Source: Sabellastarte sp. h YS-2021 (Eukaryota > Annelida > Polychaeta > Sabellida > Sabellidae). Taken from it: DNA of 64,000 bases. The notes below the pieces were generated by a model. The model was given only the letters and a program-made list of their open reading frames with translations. It was not told where the DNA came from and did no database searches. Both the position numbers and the translations under genes were made by a program. Shown piece after piece: positions 25,401-37,400 of this stretch. Position 1 is the first letter of the stretch, and every line of letters starts with the position of its first letter. The stretch is taken from the NCBI GenBank assembly GCA_964017235.1, contig OZ024938.1, forward strand, positions 9,725,454-9,789,453, read 5' to 3'.

Positions 25401-28400
25401 TAGGTCAAGGTCACTGCGGCAAGGTCAAAGGTCAAATCAAGGTCACACCATGACGTTGCACACATACACCCCTAACCAATATTCCTACCACGTATCAACT
25501 TCCCACACCTTAAGGTTTCCAAGATATGGCCCAGACAAGATTTTATAGGTCAAGGTCACTACGGCAAGGTCAAATCAAGGTCAAACCATGACGTTGCACA
25601 CCTACAACTCCTAACCAATGTCCCTACCACGTATCAACTTCCTACACCTTACGGTTTCTGAGATATAGCCCGGACAAGATTTTCAAACTCATGGTCACTA
25701 CGGCAAGGTCAAATCAAGGTCAGACGACGTTACACACCTACACCTCCTAACCAATGTCCCTACCCAGTATCACTTTCCTACACCTTACTGTCTCTGAGAT
25801 ACAGCCTGGACAAACCCGCCCCCCACCCGCCTGCCAGCCCATCCAGACACCATGGGTGAAAACAATACCCCGACAGCCCTTAAGGGCTACGGGGTAAAAA
25901 CTGTGAACTTACACTGCAAGTATCTGAAGTAAAACCTAAACCTGAAGAAATTCTACACGTTATCTCGCATTTTGGCAGTTTTCAATGCGTTTTTTGATAA
26001 ATTTAGCTTCCTGTTGGAGATATGTTCCAATACATGTATTTCAGTATCCCTAACTCTATTTGGTAGACAATATCACTCCCCACCCCCCACCCCCCACCCT
26101 TATAGCGGCTGATACTGAAATATTTTCACATTCAATATCAATATGCACACAGCCAAACAATTTACCCACTATCTGCTACCTGTCATATTTACTTATTTCA
26201 CTAGTACTTTTGAATTCTTTTCACTTATATAAGTGCTGCCTGGAATCACAGATACCCTTGATATAGTTTTATGTTACCTGTATTATTTACTTATTTTACC
26301 TATACTTTTACAGCCTTCTCACCTATGACATTCCTTACCTATGAGTGTCTGCCTGGGATCACAGATGACCTTGATATTGTTCTTTACTACTTGTATTATT
26401 TATGTATTTCACTGGTACTATTACAGTTTTCTCACCTATGACATTCCCTTACCTGTAAGTGGTTGCCTGGGATCACAGACGCGCTGGCTGACATTTTGTA
26501 CCAGTAACTGCACCAATCTGGGCACCTCCTGAGTGGGGACACCCGGACTCGTGTCCATCTCCGCATCTTTCTCCTGAGGGGGGTTCTGTGCAAAACGCTG
26601 GCTGGCAGCCTCCGCTAGAATGAATGGAAACCCAAAGAAAAGTAAATTAATTCTACAGGCCTGCTGCACCATTTTGCTTATCTCTAGCACGATATGGTTT
26701 TGTATGCGTTTGATGGTCTTTTCGTGTTCATAATTACTCAAAAAGTCTTATTGTTTGTGGACGCTTATGACTGGACCAAAGAAACAAGAGGAGAGTGCCT
26801 GTGAACGGGCACTGTGTCAGCTGACTGAGTGTTTTTGATTTGTGAAGGTAATAATGATAGGAAAGCATAATTATCAGGGAAAGTGTTGTACAGAAGTACA
26901 GTAAATGGTAATTGAACAGCATGTTCAAAAGAAATTCTGAAACTGACAGAAGAAAAGGACAAAAAAGTTTTGCCCTGCAAATAGTATTATGAAGGAAAGT
27001 AACAAGGTAACTGTTTAAGTGTAAAGAGTAGGTTAAAACATATTTAAAGAAATACTGCAAATGCAGTATCCTCGTACGACCTTGAAGAAGGGGTCCACGG
27101 TCAAATCCAACCACACAAAAACATTCCCAGCCCATGATTTCCTATAGGTTGGTTTACCATCCCAAACCTCTAGGACCAATAATAAGCGAGTTATAAGCAC
27201 TTTTAAGTTTGGCTGTCCTTATTTGACCTTGAAGGAGGGGTCCAAAGGTCAAATCTGACCACACCAAAAGATTCCCAGCCCATGATTTCCTATAGGATGG
27301 TTTACCATCCCAAACCTCTAGAACCAATGATAAGCGATTTATAGGCACTTTTAAGGTTGGCTATCTTTGTTTGACCTTGAAGGAGGGGTCCAAGGTCAAA
27401 TCTGACCACACCAAATGATTCCCAGCCCATGATTTCCTGTAGGTTGGTTTACCATCCCAAACCTGTAGGACCAATAACAAGCGAGTTATAAGCAATTTTA
27501 AGTTTGGCTATCCTCAACTGACCTTGAAGGAGGGGTCCAAGGTCAAATCTGACCACACCAAAAGAATCCCAGTCCATGATTTCCTATACGTTGTTTTACC
27601 ATCCCAAACCTCTAAGACCAATAATAAGCGAGTTATAAGCACTTTTAAGTTTGGCTATCCTCGTTTGACCTTGAAGAAGAGGTCCAAGGTGAAATCGGAC
27701 CACATCAACAGATTCCCAGCCCATGATTTCCTATATGTCTGTTTACCATCCCAAACCTCTAGGACCAATAATAAGTGAGTTATAAGCACTTTTAAGTTTG
27801 GCTATCCTCATTTGACCTTGAAGGAGGGGTCAAAGGTCAAATCTGACCACACCAAAAGATTCCCAGCCCATGATTTTCTACAGGTTGGTTTACCATCCCA
27901 AACCTCTAGGACCAATAATAAGGGAGATATAAGCACTTTTCATGACTGACAAAGAAGCACCTGTGGCGGCCATCTTGTTTTTCAAAATGAGGCCAAAAAT
28001 ATTCCCAGTCAAGATTTTATAATGAGGAACATATCCTGCGAATTTGAGATCTCTACCTATAATACCCTATCCTCTAGAGGGCCAACAAAAGTCCTTGTTT
28101 TAAAGTCGAATAAACGTCCCTGGCGGCCATCTTGTTTTTCAAAAATATTCCCAGGCAACGTTTTATGGTTATTAATATATTCTGCAAACTTGAGAAGGCT
28201 AGCTATAATATTTTTTTCATTAGAGCGGTAATGGTGAAATCTCTCTACACACTGCGGCTAACCAGTGGATACAATGATTTACTCAATAGTGAGAACCTGA
28301 ATGTAGTTATTGCTCAGCTATAGCATGACATAGAGGTCTGCAATTTCACTATGATATAACTGACCAAAAATTATGTGAATAACATATTTAAACAAAATAC

Positions 28401-31400
28401 TCTAAATGTAATAGTTTTCAAGTTACAACTGATTTTAACAAAATACTCCAAATGCAATATTTTTCAAGTTACAATTGATTTACTCAACAGTCAGTACCTG
28501 AAAATAGCTATTGCTCAGTTGTGCCATGAGCTACAGGTTTGTAATTTCACTATGTTATAGCTGACCCAAAAGTAGCTGAATAACATATTTACACAAATTT
28601 CTGTAAATGCAATAGTTTTCAAGTTATAAATGATTTACTCAACAGTGATAACCTCAAAGTAGCTATTACTCAGCTATGCCATGAGCTACAGGTCTGAAAT
28701 TTTACTATGTTATAGCTGACCCCAAAACAGGTGAATAACATATTGAAACAAAATACTGTAAGTGCAATAGTTTTCAAGTTATAAGTGATTTACTCAACAG
28801 TGATAACCTAAAAGTAGCTATTACTCAGCTATGCCATGAGCTTCAGGTCTGAAATTTTACTATGTTATAGCTGACCCCAAAATAGGTGAATAACATATTG
28901 AAACAAAATACTCCAAATGCAATAATTTTCAAGTTATAAGTGATTTACTCAACAGTGATAACCTAAAAGTAGCTATTACTCCGCTATGCCATGAGCTACA
29001 TGTCTGAAATTTTACTATGTTATAGCTGACCCAAAAGTAGGTGAACAACATATTTAAGCAAAATACTGTAAATGCAATATTTTTCAAGTTACAACTGATT
29101 TACTCAACATACAGTACCTGAAAATAGCTATTGCTCAGTTGTGCCATGAGCTACAGGTCTGTAATTTCACTATGTTATAGCTGATCCAAAAGTAGCTGAA
29201 TAACATATTTACACAAATTTCTGTAAATGCAATAGTTTACAAGTTATAAGTGATTTACTCAACAGTGATAACCTCAAAGTAGCTATTACTCAGCTATGCC
29301 ATGAGCTACAGATCTGAAATTTTATTATGCTATAGCTGACCCCAAAATAGGTGAATAACATATTGAAACAAAATACTCCAAATGCAATAGTTTTCAAGTT
29401 ATAAGTGATTTACTCAACAGTGATAACCTCAAAGTAGCTATTACTCAGCTATGCCATGAGCTACAGGTCTGAAATTTTACTATGTTATAGCTGACCCCAA
29501 AATAGGTGAATAACTTATTGAAACAAAATACTCTAAATGCAATAGTTTTCAAGTTATAAGTGATTTACTCAACAGTGATAACCTAAAAGTAGCTATTACT
29601 CAGCTATGCCATGAGCTACAGGTCTGAAATTTTACTATGTTATACCTGACTCAAAAGTAGCTGAATTGTAAAAATTTTATTGTAATTTAACTTTTTATAA
29701 GTTAAATACTTACCTTATCCTCACTAGTGCTTACGTGTTAGCGGGAGCGTACATGGACGACCAGACGAGAATATTGTTTTAAAAACGAATATCCTTGTCA
29801 GTACCAGTATGTATGCGCATGACTGCGCATGCGCCTACTCCGGAATAACTCCTATTAGCCTCACTTTTAATTTTGGGAGTCAATACGTTGTATTGTAAAC
29901 CAAAAATCTTGAAAACGTGGGGTTGGATGGGTGGGAATTCGAATCTAGTGAGGATAAGGTAAGTATTTAACTTATAAAAAGTTAAATTACAATAAAATTT
30001 TTACATTTTATTGCGTAAAATACCCTTACCTTATCCTCACTAGTGCTTGATTACAACCCTACAGGTGGTGGGATTTTCAATAATTTTTGACACCAAACGT
30101 AGGAATAACCAAACAATAAGCCAAAGAATCACTATCAAGCACCCTTGTGAGGATAAAGTATTAGGCTATGTTACACAAAAAAGTTAACTTGACAAAATAA
30201 CACTTGTAAATCTGTTATATTTGCAAGACTAACCTATAGCCCTTGGATCCTTGGCCCTATCTGCAGTTTGAGTTTTCTGTATATCAAAGGCTGTTATCAA
30301 CTTGCTTGAATAGGTGGTTGCAACAATAATCAACTTATAACATCAACTTCTAAACTTCCAATGAACCAACATGAAATATTTACAAACACCTCCCTGGATA
30401 GCCTGTAAATATATAAAATATGCATAAAAACTGGACAACACAACACAAACAAGTTGAAAATAATTATGATTCATATATAGCTAAATTCATTTAAAATACG
30501 TACTATAAATGAACTATATGTTGAGCAGAAACTACAGAACCCAATGAATATTCTGCCCCTTCTTTTGACTTCCAAGATACATCCTTCAGATAGAAGTTAG
30601 TGAATGTCGTATGAGATTTCCAAAAACATGCACCTAAAATCTGTTCAAGAGAGACTCCACCCTTGAAAGCCAATGAAGCCGCCATAGAGCGGACATCATG
30701 TGCCTTGACCCTAGATAATTTTTGAGTTTCAAGGTCAGATTCCTGATAAGCCAAGATGACTGTTTGTTTTATCCAGGATGATATAGTCGCTCTTTGAATA
30801 TCTCCTGAAAAACCATTCTTGAAAGAGACAAACAAAAGGTGTTTTCCATCCCTAAGGTCCTTTGTCTTATCAACATAGTATCTTAAAGATCTGACTGGGC
30901 ATAAAGTCATGTCCTGAGATAAAGATGAGTCCAAAATTGGTTTAAGAGCTGGAATGACCACTGGTTGAACCACATTAGGTCCATCCGAAGCCAACTGGTT
31001 TTTGGACAGAAACACTGATGAAGGAGCCACTGTGACCTCCTTCCAACCAGTCTTATGTTTCAGGGATTTGAAGGTCCAAGCATGTACTTCACCTCTCCTT
31101 CTACCTGATGCCAAAGTCATAAGGAACAATGTTTTGAAGGTTAGTAATTTCAAAGGAGCATCCTTCAGAGGTTCAAAAGGCGACTTAGTTAATGCCAGAA
31201 GGACCAAAGATAAATCCCAAGAAGGTACGCCTCTATCTTTTACTGGTCTATCTCTATGAAAACTAGCAATCAGTCTATTTAGCTCAAAACTGTGACTGAT
31301 ATCAGTGCCTGCTGGTCCCAAATGATCTGCTATAGCTGTTCTATAACCTGCAATGGTAGTGGGTTTCAAATTTTTCTCATTGAATAAATGAATCAGAAAA

Positions 31401-34400
31401 TCTGCTATTGTGGAAATAGATGGTTGTTCGAATTCCACCTGCTTCTCTTTACCCCATGATTCAAAAATGGACCACCTTGATTCATAGACCCTTCTGGATG
31501 AAAATCTCTGAGGTGCCTTAATTCTCTCTGCCACTGTGCTTGAGAATTTTTGAGGTGATTTGGTCTCGAGTCCAGATGCCAAACATGAAGATTGAGATAA
31601 GGAAGATTTTGATGGAATTTTTGACTGAATGGTTGCTTCAGAAGCCACTCCCAATGTGGAAGAAACAGTGGAGGTTTTGTGGAAAGGTCTATGAGATCCC
31701 AAAACCAACTCATCCCTGGCCACCCTGGGGCCACCACAATCATTTGACATGCATAAGACCTCATCTTTTGGACTACCTTGGGAATTAGAGCTATTGGACA
31801 ATAAACATAACCGTCCATTGCCTCCCAAGAGATGTTCAATGCATCTACCACCATTGCATTTGGATCTGGGACTGGAGACACATATAGGGGTAGCTTGTTG
31901 TTCATTTTGGTGGCAAACAAGTCTATCATTGGTTTGTGCCAAATTTGGCAAATCCTTAGAAAAATTTTGGGATGAAGAGACCATTCTGTCTGTATGACCC
32001 TGTCCCTGCGTGAGAAGCTGTCTGCTATCACATTCAGACAGCCCTGTATGTGTCGAGCCCTCAGCAAAATTGCTCTGGGATGACAAAAAGCCATGAGACG
32101 CCATAACATGAGACACATTTCTAGTGAATGAGTCCCCCCCTGTTTGTTGAGGTAGGCCACCACTGTTGAATTGTCTGAGGCCACCAAGACTCTCTTGTTC
32201 AAAAGATGGGTTTGAAAAGACCTTATTGCTAGAAACACTGCTTTTAGTTCCAGAATGTTTATATGCAAATTTGTCTCTCTGTCCGACCACAGTCCACTGA
32301 CTGTCAGGTCTCCCAAATGTGCTCCCCAACCCTTGACCGAAGCATCTGTAAACAACAGGAGATTGTGCTCCTCTGCATGTAGGGGAGACCCTGTCAAAAC
32401 ATTTTTGGGATCTTTCCACCATATGAGATGTTTTTTCAAAATTTGTGAACATGGGATGATTTTGTCCAATGATTGGGGATACTTCCAATGGGATTTCAAG
32501 TACCATTGGAAGGGCCTCATGTGCAACCTGCCCATTGGGACTGTCTTCTCTAGAGCTGCCAGGATCCCTATGAAAGACATTAGGATCCTGGGAGTTGTTG
32601 TGACATTGTTGTCTAGATCTTCTATGGCATTTTTCAAAATTTGCCATTTTTTTCTGTAGGCAAAACCTCGCCCTTGACCAAGTCGAACCTGTAGCCCAGG
32701 AAATCGAACTTTTGAGTTGGTGTCAACTCTGATTTTTTGAAGTTGATCACCCAACCTAACTCCTGCACAAATTCTACCAGTTGTTTTGACTGCTCCATGC
32801 AAATCTGCTGTGTTGGAGCTCGCAAAAGCCAGTCGTCTAAATACTGGTGGATGCGAATACCCCTGTTTTCAAGCATTAGCTTTACCTCCTTGACTACACG
32901 AGTGAATTCGAGTGGAGCCGTCGCAATGCCGAAGGGTAGTGCTTTGAACTGGAACGAACGCCCCCCTAAATGAAACCGAAGTAGGTTTTGAGATCTTTGG
33001 TGAATAGGAATGTGAAAATACGCCTCTGCAAGATCTACAGAAACTACCCACTCCCCTTTGCAAATGGAGTTTCTTATCACCTCGGCGGTTTCCATTTTGA
33101 ATGTTGGAACTGTTAAATGACTGTTGAGAATACTGAGATCTATTACTGGGCGCCATTTTTTCCCCGGCTTTGGTACTAGAAATAACCTGCTGTGAAATCC
33201 CAGAGTTGCAGACATTCTTACCGGAATCACTGCTTTTTTCTGTAACATTTGCTGTACACATTCCAACAGGAAGTTTTGTTTTTGCTGATTGGCATAACCA
33301 CTGTGAATTGTGGGATGTCGAGCCAATTCGATTGGATCTCTCAAAATGATCTCGTAACCGTGTTCTAGAATGTGTACAACTCTGGGATGACAACCGTTTT
33401 CTTTCCATACCTTGTAGAATAACTGTAAACGGCCTCCAGGTAGCAATGCTTCTTGAGTATAGTCATTTCCTTCTCCCCCCACGACCTCCTCTGGTGGCCT
33501 GTGTGGGTTTGAATTGTGGCTTATTATCTTGCTGGCCACGAAAAGAATTCTTTGAGGATGTGTTTGGAAATGAAGAACTATTATAGTCAGCCCTTCCTTT
33601 CCTAGAATTGAAAATGGGTTTCGAATCCATCTTCTGTCTTTTGGGAGAACGGCTGCGTTTGTATTTGTTCTCCACATTGTTGAGAACTGAGGGAGAAAAC
33701 AAATCTGTTGAAGTGAAACCAGATCTCCTCAATCTGTTCCTATCGTGCTCGTGTAAGTGAGGGGCTGAGTACTTTAAGATAGTATCCCTCCTAGCAAGCT
33801 GCATATTGCAGGACATTGTCATTGAAGCTTTTTTCCACAACAGTTTCCAGAGCTCTTTCAATGGAAGCTATAGTTGAGTACTGTAGCTGAATGTAAGACA
33901 TCAGTTCTTCAATATCCTTACTGAGACTGTCTTCCATGTTGGCAGCACCAGACTGTAAAATCTCCTCCATATTAGAGGCACATTTCTCAAGAGCCCTAAT
34001 AAAGTGACTGACAAACCCCAACACTTGGACATGCTCGCGTTTTACTGATTCCATTGTAGTAAACTGACGAGTTGGAACAGAAATGTAAGATGGAGCAGAG
34101 GTAGATTTTGAGCAAATAGATTTGAAGGAATCCTGACATTTAGGTGCAGAGATGGAAAATCCAGAAGTGGTAGACCTGTAGAACTTCATGTTGGGTCTGG
34201 TGTAAGGTAGAAAAGTATCTGAATTGAAAGGTGCTGAGTGAAGTCTCTCCCCATTCTCAGATGGATTCCCTGCAACTTTCTTTTCCAATTCTGTCCATCT
34301 ATCATTAATTTCCCCCACTGGAGGTAAACACATAGGTAAGACAGATAATTTTTTCTTTCGGTCCTTCGACCCAAAGATCTTCGATGGAACCTCCTTATAT

Positions 34401-37400
34401 TCCTCTGGAGTTGAAAGTTCTAACAAACCCCTGATAGATGCTAAAAGCTGTCTGTAGGAAGGATCTTCGTCTATCTCCTCTTCTCTCGATGGAAATTTTT
34501 GTTCGGAGTGAGGAGAGAGAGAACGCGCTCGTTTGTGATGCGTTCTCTGCTCCACTTCTTCTTGAACCACACTATGATCTTCCTCCTCAGTTGTTGCAAA
34601 AATGGACCTGGCCTCTTCACGATTTGCAGTCTCTCCAAACACCTCTTGAGTAGCAGTCTCTGTGGTTTTAGTTTCTAAAACCTGAATACGACCCTGCATA
34701 GCTTCTAGATGTGCTAGTATAAGCTGTAAGGGATCATTTGACACAGTTGAGGAAGAAGAAGCGGAAGGTAAAAGGGAAGACTTTTCTTTACTGGTAGCTT
34801 GAGAGGGCTGAATATCCTCAGACCCTAGAAGGGAATCTTCGACCTCTTTAGAGATCGTTTCTTTAGTGGATTTTTTTCTTCTCATAAGCTTTCCTTGCTT
34901 TGAGTTTTTTCTTCTGATCAGCCGTGAATTGGAGGCACACAAAGCAATCCTCCTCTTTAGAAGTAACACAGACGTCATCACCTTTGTTCTTCTCTCTACA
35001 AGAGAGGCAGAAACGATGGTGATCCCATTCAAAAGAAGTATGGCGACAACCAGCCGCTAACTTCTGTCCTTTACTTTTTATTTGACCTTCTGCCATAGTT
35101 GAAACAATCTTTGTTTACGATGTACACTCCCTGACGACCAAATTAAAAGTGAGGCTAATAGGGGTTATTCCGGGGTAGGCGCATGCGCAGTCATGCGCAT
35201 ACATACTGGTACCGACAAGGATATTCGTTTTTAAAACAATATTCTCGTCTGGTCGTCCATGTACGCTCCCGCTAACACGTAAGCACTAGTGAGGATAAGG
35301 TAAGGGTATTTTACGCAATAAAAAACATATTTATAAGAAATTCTCTAAATGCAATAGTTTTCATGTTACAAGTGATTTTACTCAAGATGGTAGTTACTGA
35401 AAAGCCCAAAAGTAGCTATTACTCACTTAGCTATTGAGATAGACACCCAAGTTACTCACCATGTTGTAGCTATGAAAAAAGTAGCTGAATAACATATTTT
35501 AACAAAATGCTCTAAATGCAACACTTTTCAAGTTATAAGTGATTTAGTGCATGATTTCATGAATTTTAATGCATTAAAAATTATTAAAAAAATTTATTAA
35601 AAAAAACTAAGACAGATCCAGGTCTCATACTCACACAAGAGAATCTACCTCTGGCCTAGTACATATATACATGATATGAGAGAAATCCCTGCAATAGTCA
35701 CTGAGAAAATTGTGATAAAGTGTTGAAATTTTCACACTTTTGGTGGGGGTACCTCCCTTGTAACGTCTCTAGCAAACAGACGAACAGACAGATTTGCATG
35801 CCTTGAACACTTTTTCATCCTCGATAGATAAGGTATCTTTTAAAAAAAACAGCATGTCTCTAGGCCTTGTAGTTTTGGAGAAGAAGATGTTCACACGGAC
35901 GCGGACGCCCACGCCGCAGAGTGACGACATAAAAAGCGACTAAATTTTGGGAAAGATCCAGATAATATTCTGTTCTGGTTCTGGATATACCAAAATCTCG
36001 AAATTTCAATGATCCATTTTTTAATATATTTTCTAGACTTTGGCTTTCTGATTGACATTACCAACTAGATATTGCGTCTCGACGCAGTGTATCCCCAGAT
36101 GGGACATGGTTGAAGTGTGACATACAGAGTATTATGTCAAATCTGACCCAACAAAAGATTCGGGGGGAAATGATTTCCTTAAGTTGTGTTCACATCCAAA
36201 ACCTCTACGGCCAATAATAGGGGAGATATAGCCCATCATAGGTATCAAGTACCACATTCGACCTTGAAGGAGGGATCCAAGGTCAAATCTGACCCCAACC
36301 AAAAGATTCGGGGCACATGATTTCCTATCAGTTGTCTTCACATCCAAAACCGCTATGACCAATAAGGGAGATATAGGCCACTATAGGTATGAAGAACCAC
36401 ATTTGACCTCGAAGGAGGGGTCCAAGGTCAAATCTGAAACCAGCAAAAGATTCGGGGCACATGATTTCCTATAGGTTGGTTTACCATCCCAAACCTCTAG
36501 GACCAGTAATAAGCCAGTTATAAGCACTTTTAGGTATGGCTATCCTCATTTGACCTTGAAGGTGGGGTCCAAAGTCAAATCTAACCACAGCAGAAGATTC
36601 CCAGCCCATGATTTCCTACAAGTTGGTTTACCATCCCAAACCTCTACGACCAATAATAAACGAGTTATAAGCACTTTTAAGTTTGGCTATCCTCATTTGA
36701 CCTTGAAGGAGGGGTCCAAGGTCAAATCTGACCACACCAAAAGATTCCCAGTCCATGATTTCCTATAGGTTGGTTTACCATCCCAAACCTCTAGGACCAA
36801 TAATAAGCAAGTTATAAGCACTTTTATGTTTGGTGGCGGCGGGTCAACAAACTGGATGATGGTACTCCATCATGTACTCAACCTCCAAAGCCATTTTCAA
36901 TAGTTTCCATGCAATATAGTCAGTATTAAGTGTGAAAATATCTCCAAAAAAGGCCAAAACTGGCCTCAGTGAGGTACTTTGGTAGTCTGTGGATGACCTT
37001 CAATGAAGAGCTTCAACGTCAAATTTCTGCATGCTTACAGAGGACATACATATGTATTATTTTATTTTTATATACCACCCATACGATGATCTAACTTTCT
37101 GTATATGAGAACTGGGGCTAAATGTGAAAAAATGGTCAAAATCTGACTTTTAAGAGGCCACCAGCGACCTTGAAATTGAAGGTAAAGGTCACAAAACAAT
37201 AGCGTTCGTGGCTTTGCCCATATATACCCACAAACCAAAATTTGAAAGGTCTAACTACAATATTTTTTAAGATATCGCATCCGAAAGGAAATCTCTGTGG
37301 CGGCGGTGGCGTGGGCAGCGGCGTGACCGTACTGAATCCTAAGTATCCCCGTCTTTCGTCCAGGGATGCAATAAAGTTCATCTTCATGATGCTTATTATG

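Larger units (their letters stand above)
29667..35323 (-). mobile_element. DIRS-type retrotransposon, copy B, full length (5657 bp)
   Basis: All hallmark parts are visible: inverted terminal repeats (29667-29876 and 35141-35323) with unlike outer edges; an internal complementary region (29943-30052) made of the complements of both outer edges joined; then on the minus strand gag, RT/RNase H and tyrosine recombinase. It interrupts a 155-bp satellite unit cleanly: left flank ..GTAGCTGAAT, right flank AACATATTTATAAG. The joined site (GTAGCTGAATAACATATTTA) exists uninterrupted near 39945, so there is no target duplication, as expected for recombinase-mediated integration. Three single-base shifts break the frames. 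Confidence 0.95.
26784..35945 (+). mobile_element. Family F satellite-carrying element, copy F1, interrupted by DIRS B
   Basis: Starts ACAAGAGGAGAGTGCC with the palindrome AGTGCCTGTGAACGGGCACT. 147-bp units follow (27065-27945), then a link, then 155-bp units (28240-29666). The insertion of DIRS B comes next, then the remaining 155-bp unit and a unique 3' tail (35560-35945) ending CGCCGCAGAGTGACGACATA. The same order is found in F2. Without DIRS the element is about 3.5 kb. Non-coding; no transposase. Confidence 0.8.

Noticed and set aside
28240-29666. CRISPR-like regular spacing
   Set aside because: The units are 155 bp of continuous tandem repeat with no unique spacers, in a eukaryotic intron.
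31405-32802. Upstream part of the 714-codon recombinase frame (31560-32647) as real protein
   Set aside because: That stretch is the RT/RNase H coding region read in another frame; recombinase similarity starts only near 31560.
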